A stretch of DNA of 64,000 bases from Populus alba. Its lineage: Eukaryota > Streptophyta > Magnoliopsida > Malpighiales > Salicaceae. A model generated the notes under the pieces. It worked only from the letters and a program-made list of their open reading frames with translations, searched no databases and was not told the DNA's origin. Shown here one piece after another: positions 1 to 10,330 of the stretch. The position numbers and the translations under genes were made by a program. How positions within the stretch are numbered: the first letter of the stretch is position 1; the number at the start of each line of letters is the position of its first letter. The DNA lies in the NCBI RefSeq assembly GCF_005239225.2, contig NC_133289.1, positions 2,735,501 to 2,799,500 of the forward strand, in the 5' to 3' direction.

Positions 1-42
1 TCCAAATGTTGAAAACAAAGTAGCAGGAGATAATTCTAACAT
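1..42 (-). CDS. Group Ib bHLH transcription factor (ORG2/bHLH38-like), 5' end only
   Basis: Partial gene running off the left edge. On the - strand an ATG at 42-40 opens 14 codons reading MLELSPATLFSTFG. The complete bHLH gene at 12921 starts MLEFSPSTLFSTFG; the first 42 coding bases differ at only two positions, both of which change a residue. The 51 bases upstream are also conserved (48/51). The start is supported by alignment of the two ATGs and of both 5' leaders. By homology the product would be an iron-deficiency-induced bHLH that pairs with FIT-type bHLH proteins in the nucleus. The bHLH domain lies outside the window, so whether the gene is intact cannot be judged. Its orientation makes a head-to-head pair with the gene at 12921. 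Confidence 0.85.
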   Translation of the reverse strand, partial: MLELSPATLFSTFG

Positions 43-93
43 TTCGGATTAGGTTTTAGGCTTTTGAAACTTAATTAGTTTGCTAAGCAAGTG
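43..93 (-). promoter_or_regulatory. Conserved 5' leader of the - strand bHLH paralog
   Basis: The 51 bases immediately before the ATG match 12870-12920 (leader of the second bHLH gene) at 48 of 51 positions, in inverted orientation. Similarity stops abruptly upstream on both sides. The block contains an AAAGCCTAAAACCTAATCC stretch. On the - strand a TATAAA-like string (GATATAAAG) lies about 20 bases beyond the block, at roughly 109-117. The block is probably transcribed 5' UTR plus core promoter retained since the duplication. Confidence 0.7.
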
Positions 94-2080
94 AGAGATA
101 TGATCATGACTTTATATCATGAAGCTCTCATCATAGAGGCCTCATCATTTGATCATGTATGCCCCATAATTTGATTTTTTTTATAAAATCATTTGTTATT
201 AAATGGTGAGAAAATCATTAAAAAATTTGATGCCCGAAATGTAGTTATTTTTATAATATAAGGGAAAAATGAAAATGGCACTACCTAGCTAGCTTCTCGA
301 TCTTTTGCAAGAATATTCTTGATGCCGTGGTACTGTACTGATACAACTAATTATGTATATGAATAGGCAGTCAAATTAGCAGTGGCCCAGTCAGAATGAA
401 GGATATGAATACTAAATATGCAAAATTCTTTTAAACAAAAGGTCTCGCTATAAAAATATGAAACTGGAGAGAAATGCTATCAAAATATTACACCATACAA
501 GAAGGACGAATCTTGGTCGAATTCCATTCCCAGCTTAATTATTACTATAGTCAATGCACTGTAAATCTTTTAATTTACATGTAAATGCTCTATAAATCTT
601 TTTTATTTTTTTTGATTTAGTGGTTGCCGGGTCATTGCGCAACCATGACTAATCTCACGAAAACACCCTGGTGGACATGTAGGGGGAGAATACATTTTTT
701 GTTTGAATTGTAACGATTGTATTTTTCAATCTACATGTAAGTGTACATTTGCTGGGGACCTAATCGGCTCTTTCATGCGGTTTGGCTCTTGAAAGTGGTT
801 ACCCAACTGTGGATTGCGTTTATGTACGTAAATGTATACATGATATTTGATATATTTACAAATGCACTTTGAATATTATTAGAAAAACACACTACCTTAT
901 ATATAAACTATGGAAAAGTTAATTGGACAATATTATTATTATCTGCAAGATATATACCAACCCCAATTAAATGGGATAGTTGCGACCTTATCTGTATGCC
1001 ATTGGCTTTCTCTGATGGAGGAATATTTAATTATTTAGAGCAATCTGCTGCCCATTGTTTTATCTCAAAATTTGGTGTAAGTTGCTGTCGAAATCACTAA
1101 ATTTATACTTACTTGTGTATAAAATAACAAACATAAAATGAAGAGACACAAGTAATTAGTTGATGAACTCACAAAACCCAATGGAACAAAGAGATGAGAA
1201 CTGGTTAGCTTATGAATGACATCTACATTTCCCTCCCTTCACTATTTAATATATAGAAAACTTAATATAATAGTATCAAGCAAAAAAACACAAAAAAAGG
1301 GGCTTGGCCTTAATTATCCCATATATTAATATAACGGTGATATAAATTTTGACATTTTTTTTCTTCTGCTTCCGAAGAGCTTGTGTTACAATGGTTGATC
1401 TCAGAAGGCTCTTGTGCGATGTGCATGGCTTGCGCGAGTCCTAAGAGCACATTTAGCCAGTGTCTTAGTCTTACACTCGAGGCTATCGCGTGGAGACAGA
1501 CACTCTTCTCATTCCCAGACCTAGGCTTCCCAATAACTTTGAAGGCCATTATTTATTATAATGATTAGCATTACATAATAATCTACCGGTGAGAGAAAGA
1601 TTTTAAGTTTTGTTCTGGTGTTATTTCTTAAGAAGAACGTGAGCATACAATGCCATATTAACTTACAGCAACAAAAGCAGAGCATTTAAAGGGTACTGAA
1701 GATAACATATACAAGGATTCCAAGAGCTAGCAACTAGGGATTATCTTCCATATATGTTGCTAGTAGTTATCTTGATCTGCATGAACAAGGACATGAAGCA
1801 GCCTCCATGTATTGTCATGTCTGATTTGGTATTACAGAGTCCCTTTTGTTTCGGGTGAATGACAGCAGTTTCCTTATCTTGTTAGACTACCATTCTAACT
1901 TGAATTTGTTACCATTGAAACATCATTATCTCCTAACTTCTCTCCACCAAAAGAGCCAATTTTGGAGGCATTGTGGGCAGCATTGTAAGGAGCTTTGTTA
2001 GAGGATTCTGCCTTGCTACTCCAATAGCTTAGCTTTGGGCAACCTTATCTCTCCATTGAATTTTCACAATGCTTGTTGTC
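94..2080. other. Intergenic, no gene recognised
   Basis: AT-rich sequence upstream of the - strand bHLH gene. Around 600-690 there is a T-run followed by a fragment (GGTTGCCGGGTCATTGCGC) resembling one at 12425-12550, probably a dispersed repeat. A short open frame on the - strand at 1310-1549 has no recognisable motif and is not called as a gene. Confidence 0.5.
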
Positions 2081-2089
2081 AGATTTTGC

Positions 2090-3285
2090 TCTTGAGTAAG
2101 GGCCCACTCTTTGCAGGATTACATTTCAACCCGGAAAGATGATGAGAATCCTTGAGAACATGGAGTTAATAGCCTGCAAATCTTCTAAAGGCCCATTTGT
2201 GAATACCATCAAATCATCAGCAGAGCACAAGTGGGTGAGAGATACTCTCCTGCATTTAGGATGATATCTCAGTCCCCCAGTGGCTGTTGCAGAGTTAAGC
2301 GTACACGATAGAATCTCCATAGCAATGAAAAAAAAGTAAGGGGGGAGTGGATCCCCTTGCCTAAGCCCCCTTTTGCTTTAAAAATAATCACACAAGCCAC
2401 CATTGATGAGGATAGAGTATTTTGGGGAAGTGACACAAGCTTTCAACTGAATCAAAATTTCCTTAAGAATGTAAAAACTAAGTCGGAAAATCCATAGCCA
2501 TTAACACATTGAAAAGAAACTTCCGTTCTACTGAATCAAAAGCTTTCATTATATCTGTCATCGAAGAACTTCTTGGTGTCAAATTATTCCTACGGTAGCC
2601 TTTCACAACCTCCTGAGAAAGTATTAACATTAACTCCAATCTTTGTGCCTTCTACAAATGCAGATCGATTCAAACTAATGAGAGAAGGCAAGCATCTCTT
2701 CAACCTATTAGTTAGAGTCTTTGAGATGAATTATAAATACAAGTACCTCGTCAGCCTTGCCAGATAAGTTCTGATAAAAATTCAGAATGTCATTCTGAAT
2801 ATCCCCAGGAGCAGTGATCTGTTCACGTACATTGTTATGAAGAATTGAAATAGCATTCCTAGATCTTCTAGCTCTTGTCATTTTATGGCAAAAACCTGTG
2901 TTAGCATCTCCTCCTTGCAGCCAAGTCACTCTTGATTTTTGTTGAAAGAAAGATTCCTCTGCCGCAGAGTAACTTACTAGAAGAGCAGAGAGCTGCTACT
3001 TCCTAACCATTAGATCTTCTGTAGGAGAGCTCATTAGAAGAGATTTTGTATTCTCCAAATCCACTCTGGTTCTTCTTACCGTTTCTGTAACATTCCCGTA
3101 AAAATTAGCATTCAGATTCTTCAAAGGAGGCTTTAAATTCTTAAGCTTCTGCCAAATTCTAAACATTGGCCATCCACCCACTTGTTTTCTCCATGTCTCA
3201 GCAACAATAGAACTGAACTGTTCATGAATAAAATCTGAAGGGTTTAGGAGGAGAACTAAATTAATACTAGCCATGTAATGCGCAC
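2090..3285 (-). mobile_element. Degenerate LINE (L1-type) reverse transcriptase domain
   Basis: Read on the - strand, this stretch carries the order expected of a plant L1-type ORF2. First comes the pre-RT region (3274-2996; FRIWQKLKNLKPPLKNLN) and then a GDANTGFCHKMTRARRSRNAI-like block around 2915-2860. RT motif A follows (DIMKAFDSVERKFLFNVLMA, about 2560-2495), then GLRQGDPLPPYFFFIAMEIL (about 2370-2310) and the catalytic block HLCSADDLMVF (about 2245-2200, canonical FADD with F to S). The frame is broken several times by stops and shifts, so no active enzyme is encoded. It continues the same element as the endonuclease at 4216-4950, from which it is separated by about 0.9 kb of AT-rich DNA. 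The 3' end of the element was not resolved. Confidence 0.85.
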
Positions 3286-3289
3286 TTTC

Positions 3290-4215
3290 TTGCTGGTTGA
3301 ATAATTTTTATTTTGAAGAAAAAGATGATGCTCGCTTAACATTTTAAAGAAAGAAAACAAATAATATCGAATGATAAAATAAAAAATAAAAATAAAATTG
3401 ATTTAGCTCTTGTTAATCTATTAAACCCGTAACTCAAATCATTTAATCAGAAGTAAAACATTTAAAAAAACTATGAAACCTACTCCTAACTAACTAAATG
3501 TTTAATGATTAAATTAAAAAAAATATCAACCATACAAAGAGAAAAAAATAGCAATTATAAGTTAAAAAAAAACCTAAGATTGCTTGAGCCAATTATCTCA
3601 CCTATGAATTAGATAATGAGGATAAGATAACATGACAAAAAGTAAAAAAAAAAAAAAAAAACCTAATGTTTTTTTTTAAAAATTTACTGTTGAATGTTGA
3701 ATTATGACATGAAAAAAAATTAGAAAAATAACAATTATAAATAAAAAAAAGCTTGAGCTCACGGAGGTCAACTTGTCAACCAAATAGTTTAAGTTATTAG
3801 ATCGAGATAACTCCATAAAAAAAAAATTATAAAACCTAATTTTTTAAAAAATAAAATGATAAAAGATGAAATGCATTTACAATTACATGATAGCTTAAAT
3901 AATTTTGGTTATAAGTGTTCGAGAGTAATTACATTGTGCATCCAAAGATCAAATGACCAACAAACCTTTCAATGCTAGTTATTTTGTCTTTATTTGAAGG
4001 GGATTATAGTATTTGGGCTATTCATTTTTTGCTTGAAAAGATTAACCAGGCCAATAAAAACCAATGATGAAAATTAAATCTCTATTAAAAGACAAATTTT
4101 TGTGAGTGGAGGGGTAAAATAGTGATTTTATTATAGCTATGCACAATAATATATAGTTACAGTGAAAATCCCACCTGTTTTTGTATAACTAGTTTTAATT
4201 AGACGTGGGCTGTGA
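3290..4215. repeat. AT/A-rich insertion splitting the LINE
   Basis: About 0.93 kb with long A-runs (for example near 3643-3661) and no coding features. It sits between the endonuclease end (LFFTWFNK, about 4220) and the pre-RT region (about 3280) of one LINE. The usual 80-100 residues linking these domains are missing, so insertion came with a deletion or replaced the linker. The left end has ATGCTCGC (about 3326), reminiscent of the Helitron terminus at 28213-28245. The right end has GGAGGGGTAAAATAGTG, a string also seen near 45140. It may be a decayed Helitron-type insert; this is uncertain. Confidence 0.4.
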
Positions 4216-4950
4216 TCAGAGACTCACAATTTACTTGTTAAACCATGTAAAGAAAAGACCAGCACTGGGATGATCATGAAGGTCTAACAGCTTGAGCAGA
4301 ACATCAAAACCCTCCGTTTCTCATATAGAACAGTCGGCTTCTGATGTAGTCTCATGAGGGCCTCTTATAGTGTTGAAATCACCAGTTAACACCTAAGGAG
4401 ACTGCTGTAGATTGCCACTTAGAACCTTCATTTCTTCATAAAGCTTGTTCCTTTCACGTAAGATGTAAGAGCCATGTACGAAAGTACAAAGACAAATATA
4501 GCTATTTGATGCATCAAATATTTGACAGTGAACAAATTGACTATGCTTACTAAGAACAAAGAAAATCAAAGTAAATAAAATTATTCTTTGGAAATCATTC
4601 AATAACTTGAGCTTTTACGTTTAAATGAAGTTGTTAATAATCAAGCAATGAAGAATTTGAAAGGTAGTGGTGTACAATAACTATGTTAAAATATAGTTTA
4701 AAATCATTTACTAAATTATCAAACTATGTTAAAAGGTAGTGGTGTACAATGAAGAATTTGAAAGTTTTTACTAGAATAACTATGTTAAAATATAATATAA
4801 AATCATTAGCCTCACTCAACACCTTAATTTTTCAAGTTAAAGATGATTTTTTAACAAATTTTAAACTTAAAACACAACCTACTGACCTCATCATGCCCAC
4901 GAGAATGATTAAATCCCCTAATATTCCAGGTGCGGAAATTAACCATTTGG
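4216..4950 (-). mobile_element. Degenerate LINE endonuclease (APE-type) domain
   Basis: On the - strand an ATG at 4946 begins MVNFRTWNIRGFNHSRGHD, the typical opening of plant LINE ORF2 (WNIRG). Further on come VHCQIFD (about 4530), WVLTGDFNT (4388-4369) and LFFTWFNK (about 4220), in the order and spacing of the exonuclease-endonuclease-phosphatase fold. GDFN is a metal and phosphate binding motif of the family. Frame breaks and stops are present. The domain lies upstream of, and in the same orientation as, the RT relic at 2090-3285. Confidence 0.8.
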
Positions 4951-4964
4951 ATGGTGAGGAGAAG

Positions 4965-5504
4965 AAACTTTACTCTCTACTGTCGTTCAGAGAACTCGCA
5001 GCCTGAACATTCTTGCTATTCTTCTTACTTTTCCTTCCTAGCTTTTGATTTTGTTTTTTCAATTGTTGTAAGATGGCATTCACTCCACTAGTAGCAGTCA
5101 ATCTGGTCTTCCTTGGAGATGATTTGACATTGGTCATAACAGGAGGAATATTGAGTTCAATCATAGCACAAGAGACATCTCCAGCCACAACTTATGTAGT
5201 CTTGTCCGATATTAACAGCATACAAGATGATCTTCCTTCGAGCTGACCAGGCAGTAAAAGAACCTCAAATGACTTAAACAGTTGAATGTTTCCTAGGAAC
5301 CCACTCCTGCTTATGCTCCTCATTAGGGGATATACTCTCATACCTTCAGGACAGTCTTGGCTTTTTGATGCAGGAGCAGTTATATGAGGATTGGCCATAA
5401 CTATTACACAAGCTTCTGAATATCTCGTTGCCACTGCATGCCTTTTGAGAAGAGGGATATTGACAACATGCCAAGGGCTAGGCCTCCCTCCGGAATCCAC
5501 ATCA
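4965..5504 (-). mobile_element. Possible LINE ORF1 C-terminal remnant
   Basis: Two adjoining open stretches on the - strand (5500-5192 and 5188-4970) lie directly upstream of the LINE endonuclease in the same orientation, where ORF1 of plant L1 elements ends. The second is rich in K, Q, S and N (LQQLKKQNQKLGRKSKKNSK), like the basic tails of such ORF1 proteins. No CCHC knuckle was found. Position rather than motif supports the call. Confidence 0.4.
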
Positions 5505-5723
5505 TTGTTTGATAATTAGGAAAACGAAAAAATAAAATAAAAATACAGCCCCTTATTTTGATTTTTTGAGAAATTTGCCTCTGATGGTTAGCTATGAATC
5601 TATCTATAATTCTATATATTAATTTTTGTACCAAACAAGAAAATATAATAAACGTGTAAGTGTCTTAAGAACACCATCTCTCAACTTATTATATGATTGC
5701 ACATCAAAGTTGTACAACCCGGC

Positions 5724-6784
5724 CAGAGGCGGAGCTAGAATTAAGGCCAAAATTAATATAATAAAATATAATATTTGTTTTAATTTATTGTACATGTGTT
5801 GTAAATCAAAACCTGCATAATTTAATTTTATTTAAATAATTTACTATACATATATAATGATCTTTGTATAAAGTAAAAGATTTGGAGCAATACAAAATTG
5901 AGTCAAAGCAATGAAGGTAATTTCATCTTCATAATGCATTCATCACTTTAATGTTGTTGGTCATTATACCTATTAAATATAAACATACAAAGTATATAAC
6001 AAACATTAGCTAAAACGAAGCATTATTTATGTTTGATAAACTTTGAAAAAAAAATAATAATAAAGGATGATTCTTACATATTTATTTTAATTGTGCTCAT
6101 CGTTCTTTCATAAAATAAAAATCATCGATTATCATATCAATTCTTCTTATTTTGTTCATGGTTCAACCTAAAATCAAAACATATATCGTAAAAAAAAAAT
6201 GATAATTTTAGTGGCTTTTCTAAAAACAACATAAAAAAATTCAATTATAATCAAAATAGACCAATAAAATATATCTAATTAATTAGAAAAAAATCAATAT
6301 AATAAGAATTCAAAAAACAATTAGTAGAATTAGCATATCTGAGAAAAAAAAAGAGCAAAAATGATAGAATTATAAAAAAAATCTCATCAAATTATTAACA
6401 AACATCTCAAAACAAAACAAAAATAGATTTAAAATTTAAGTTACCTTGTTTTGTTTGATGAAAGATAAATTAATTGGTGGCTTTGCTTCAATATTTTTAT
6501 AGAAAAATTTTGTTTATAATTTGTGTTTTTAATTTTTGTTTTTTTATCGTTGCATGATTTATATTAGGTTAAATTGGTGATTTTTTTTTATTTCACAAAA
6601 TAATACTTTTATATTGTTTTTTTTTTTCCACATAGGTCAAGAATAGACTTAAAGAAAGGCCCACTTTTTTAAAATAATAACTCTTCCTCATGCTTAATTA
6701 TATTTAATTACTTAGTAATAAAAAAAATATATATCTTGCAGAGGGGCCCGAACCCCCACTTTCCCCTCCTTGCTTCCGCCTCTA
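5724..6784. mobile_element. Non-autonomous hAT-type DNA transposon, 1061 bp, with 8-bp TSD
   Basis: The element starts CAGAGGCGGAGC and ends with the inverted partner GCTTCCGCCTCTA. It is flanked by perfect 8-bp direct repeats AACCCGGC at 5716-5723 and 6785-6792. An 8-bp target duplication with short C/TAGnGGCGGAGC-type inverted ends is the hAT superfamily signature. The interior is very AT-rich with no transposase frame, so it would need a transposase in trans. It lies between the LINE relic and the NOL10 pseudogene. The 260-bp element at 42321-42580 has related ends. Confidence 0.85.
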
Positions 6785-6792
6785 AACCCGGC

Positions 6793-7506
6793 TCATGATT
6801 CATTCGGGACAAAACTTGATTTATGGATTGTGAAGGTTCACTGGATCAAACACAGATTAACTTTAAAATTATTATTATATTTTTTAAAAAGAGATTAGTA
6901 TGGTTTTATTTTGATTAGAATTTCTTTTTAAAAACAAATCAATAAATTAAGGGCCGAGTTTTAATAATGTCAGACCAGGTTAGTGCATCAACCTAGATTT
7001 TAATCAAGTCAATTATTATTATTATTATTATTATTATTTTTAACCTTGGACTAATTTAGGTACGGCATTTATCAAGTTTCGAGCACACCCACTACATAGA
7101 TACATTCATAACAGTGTTGCAGATAATTGAGCACAGAATATGAAAATAAATTTGATATAAGCATAAGAATGAAAAAAAAAAAAAAAAAAAAAAACCAAAC
7201 CTAAAGGGGTAATTAAACAAATCTGCAATCCGGGAAGATAACTGATAGAGCTTCTAAACTTAGGGGATCATTTTGTAGTTTAACCCATCGTAAAACTTGA
7301 ATATAGTTGTCTACAAAACCAAACACTTCTGTTTATAAAAAAAAACCGACCATCGCTACCTGCACCTAAAACACCTGCAAAAACACCAGCGGCAATCTCC
7401 ACCTCCGGTGAAGAAAGCATCGCTAGCTAGTCGACAAAGCCAAAGAAAAAAAGAAAAGCCCTTTTTCAGTACTGGGATTAGCTTAAAAGCTAAAAAGAGA
7501 GCAAAG
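6793..7506. other. AT-rich spacer with simple repeats, upstream of the NOL10 pseudogene
   Basis: No gene seen. It contains an (ATT)n microsatellite at about 7013-7037 and a long A-run at about 7171-7193. The last 170 bases would correspond to the promoter and 5' UTR of the pseudogene starting at 7507. Confidence 0.5.
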
Positions 7507-10330
7507 ATGTCGACGAAAGGAAACGGCTTGAAATCGATGTCCATAAATGGAGTGAAGATGTACATGGTTTCTTCACATCAACGTAATCCTGCTTCGTGGT
7601 TTGGATCCAAAAAGCAACGTCCTTCTCGCAAAGATAAAAGTACTTTTTTTTGCTTTGCATCTTTTCTTGTTAGTTGTTAAGAGTTATTTATTAGTTCTCA
7701 AGTGTACTTTTTGGATCTCATCTGTTAAACCCTAGGTTAAACTCTTGGTTCTATTGCTGAATTGATGTGAAGTTGAGAGTTTATGCAGCAGAGTGATTTT
7801 TTTTTAATTAGTTTACAATTTATGCAGTTTTGGGTTCGAAATCAACGAGGGCTTTTTTTTTAATTGTTTGAGAAGTAAATGAACTGCGGTAGTGAGATTT
7901 TTTTTCAAAAGATATTGCCAAATTATTAATGACAAAGATTTTCTGTTGCTGTGTTTTTTGTTTTGTTGTTAAGATTATCAGCAGAAGATATAGTTAGTTC
8001 AGGATCTAACGTTTCCAACCGCTACGAGTAGAATTAAAGTGACCCCAGATGGAGAATTTCTTATTGCGTCGGGTAAATGATTTTTTAGTTTTATTTTGTA
8101 TGAGAAATTTTTGAAAGGTAACGACTATACCTGCAATATGATTTGCTAATTAATTTAACTAAAATGAAGGAATATACCCACCGCAAATAGAAGTGTATGA
8201 GTTAAGAGAGTTTGCATTGAAGTTTGAAAGACACTTTGATTCTGAGATAATTGATTTTCAGGTTTTCTGAAGTTTTAGTATACTGTTTCTATGAGAGAGA
8301 ATTGATTTTCAGGTTTTCTGAAGTTTTAGTATACTGTTTCTATGAAACTATTGTAATTTGCTCCTGGTGGCATTGGCAGCCGTCATCATCTTTCCTTGAG
8401 AGGATAGTGTAGAGTTTTGCCATGATTTTTGATGCATTACTGAGACAATGATTTGTTTTCTGTTTGTGTAGATATTGGATGATGACTGTTCAAAGCTTGC
8501 ATTTTTATGTGCTGATCATTCTGTTTGCCTACACGCCAAATATGGGAAACACTACACTTAGCGAATTCCAAGGTCTATAATGATGATTTATCAGTATTTA
8601 TGCTTTTGTTTCATATTGTGATTTGTTTTTTGTGTTGTTGCTCTTTTCATGTATTGCTACATGCAGCTAAACCATTTCCTTGACATGCTAATGTTATTAT
8701 GCTTCTCGAATTCTCTGTGAGGTGGATTTTATGTTGTATTATAGTGAACAAAGGTAACATATGCAAGGCCCTACTAATTAATGGATGGTCCAATATAGTG
8801 CCTAGAGGTAGAGGGGATATAGAGGTCATAAAGCAAGTAGTTAATTTAGCCTTTACTGGCATTTATTATCATTTTTGTATTGCTTAGTTGATTTATATGA
8901 ACATAATGAGAAGTGTGGTACAAACTTATCATAGTTACTGACATCATAATAAGGATTTTTGTCTGATATGAAACTGAAAGAGGAAAGAATTTTCTAAGAC
9001 CTGCCAATAGTTCGAGTCTTGATTTTAGGTGATTCACAGTCAATTAAAAGTAACAAACATATATACACATTGCACGGTGATGAAATAATGCTGAAGAATT
9101 TGAAATGCATTAAAGCTTGTTGAGAACTTGGAAAGCTCATTTTGATGTAAGAATGAATTAACTTGAAATGCTCTACTGAGACTAGATCGAAGGTCATGTG
9201 ACTCCTGGGTAGTGCCCAATGTTTTAGTGAATAAGTTACTCATGGCATGAACATGAGTGCCTTGGGAGATCATTGAGGGAAAAACAGGTGAATATCCAAC
9301 GAGGATAGGGTTGAATGAAACGTTTGACTGTTACTTCCAAACTTTTGGGATTAATTTTGTACCGTGCATTGGTTGCATCACATAACTTTATGTTGGAGGA
9401 GTGCTTTATTGCTTTTTGATGAGAGGATCTCACTCAAAAATGAGATACAAGAGTTTCGCTCTGTTCGCAGAAAGCAAAAGAACAAAGTGAGGCAAATAAG
9501 GAACAAGTTCAGTCTGTATGAGTCCTCAGCAGTGCCTTAAGTCTCTTCTTTTTCAAATAAAAGATGTATCAATAATGAAATGACAAGAAGTACAATCACA
9601 TAAAGGAGAATAAGTCAACCATCAATCTATTGGTGCAACGTATTGCTAACTGAAAACAGTGGATAGTCAGCCTTAAGTCTCTCTTAGTAATTCATATGCT
9701 TTTTCAGTGGGTTCTTTGATATGCCTGTTTAACATTTATTTCTGGATCATAATGCCAGGTCTAGGAAAATCACTTTGATTCAGTTGATGATGGATTAGGA
9801 ACTCTGCTTATCAGTTTGTTTTTTTGACTGATATCCAGTTTCACTTTCCTTGGGATGGGCCACCTCTTTATTCAGTGTCATCTCTGCCCAAGGGATTGGT
9901 TTCCCTGATTATGCATCTCTTGAATTGAAGATAGCAAACTCTCTTAGCTAGACTTTTCTTCCCCCTTTAGATAGCAAACTCTCTTGGCATTCTGGAACCG
10001 CGTATCACTTGCAGAGGAGGACTCTCTTCCTCTTGGAGAGAAAGCAGCAGCCCTTCGAGATAACCTGCAGACCTCTGCCTGAAATAACATAAAGTTTGGA
10101 CCAGGAGGATCTCGTGAAATTTCATTCACTACACAAAGCTCAGCCACATACAAAGAGGGTGGGGATGACAGGACAAAGAAACACGGCTTGACAAGAGGAG
10201 TGGAATCCAATCATTAGGGCTGAAGTTTGCTGGATCAGGGTTTAGAGGCAATAGAAGAGGAGGGAGCACTCGGGGGAGGGGTAGAAGAGGAGGCCGGCAC
10301 TGTTCATCTTGCGTTCGGATACAAGTGATG
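7507..10330 (+). pseudogene. Nucleolar protein 10 (NOL10/ENP2) pseudogene, internally deleted
   Basis: The intact homolog is a WD40 nucleolar protein of small-subunit ribosome biogenesis. Four 5' exons with good splice sites remain. Exon 1 (7507-7639) reads MYMVSSHQRNPASWFGSKKQ; exon 2 (7974-8072) reads LVQDLTFPTATSRIKVTPDG. Exon 3 (8170-8261) reads IYPPQIEVYELREFALKFER; exon 4 (8472-8572) reads LAFLCADHSVCLHAKYGKHY. The rest of the WD40 body is missing. The C-terminal part reappears at about 9987-10300, with AFWNRVSLAEEDSLPLGEKA and FGPGGSREISFTTQSSATYK followed by a Gly/Arg-rich tail. Disabling lesions are a TAG in exon 2 (just before LVQDL), a TAG near the end of exon 4 in place of a sense codon, a TGA before NNIKFGPGG, and a frameshift before the GR-rich tail. 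Retained introns show a DNA-level duplicate, not a retrocopy. A basic open patch (FRSVRRKQKNKVRQIRNKF, about 9450-9510) may be another exon remnant, but I could not place it in NOL10. Confidence 0.85.
8250..8345 (+). repeat. 51-bp tandem duplication across the exon 3 splice donor of the NOL10 pseudogene
   Basis: ATTGATTTTCAGGTTTTCTG and the following bases to CTATGA occur at 8250-8300 and again at 8301-8345, essentially identical over about 45 bp. The unit contains the exon 3 end and its GT donor, so the pseudogene has two potential donors. The near-identity implies a recent event compared with the decay of the gene. Confidence 0.9.

Noticed and set aside
7356..7565. - strand frame opposite NOL10 exon 1
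   Set aside because: Shadow of exon 1; the + strand carries the family-specific sequence and splice donor.
9944..10210. 88-codon - strand frame
   Set aside because: It is the shadow of the NOL10 C-terminal exon remnant (FGPGGSREISFTTQSSATYK) on the + strand.
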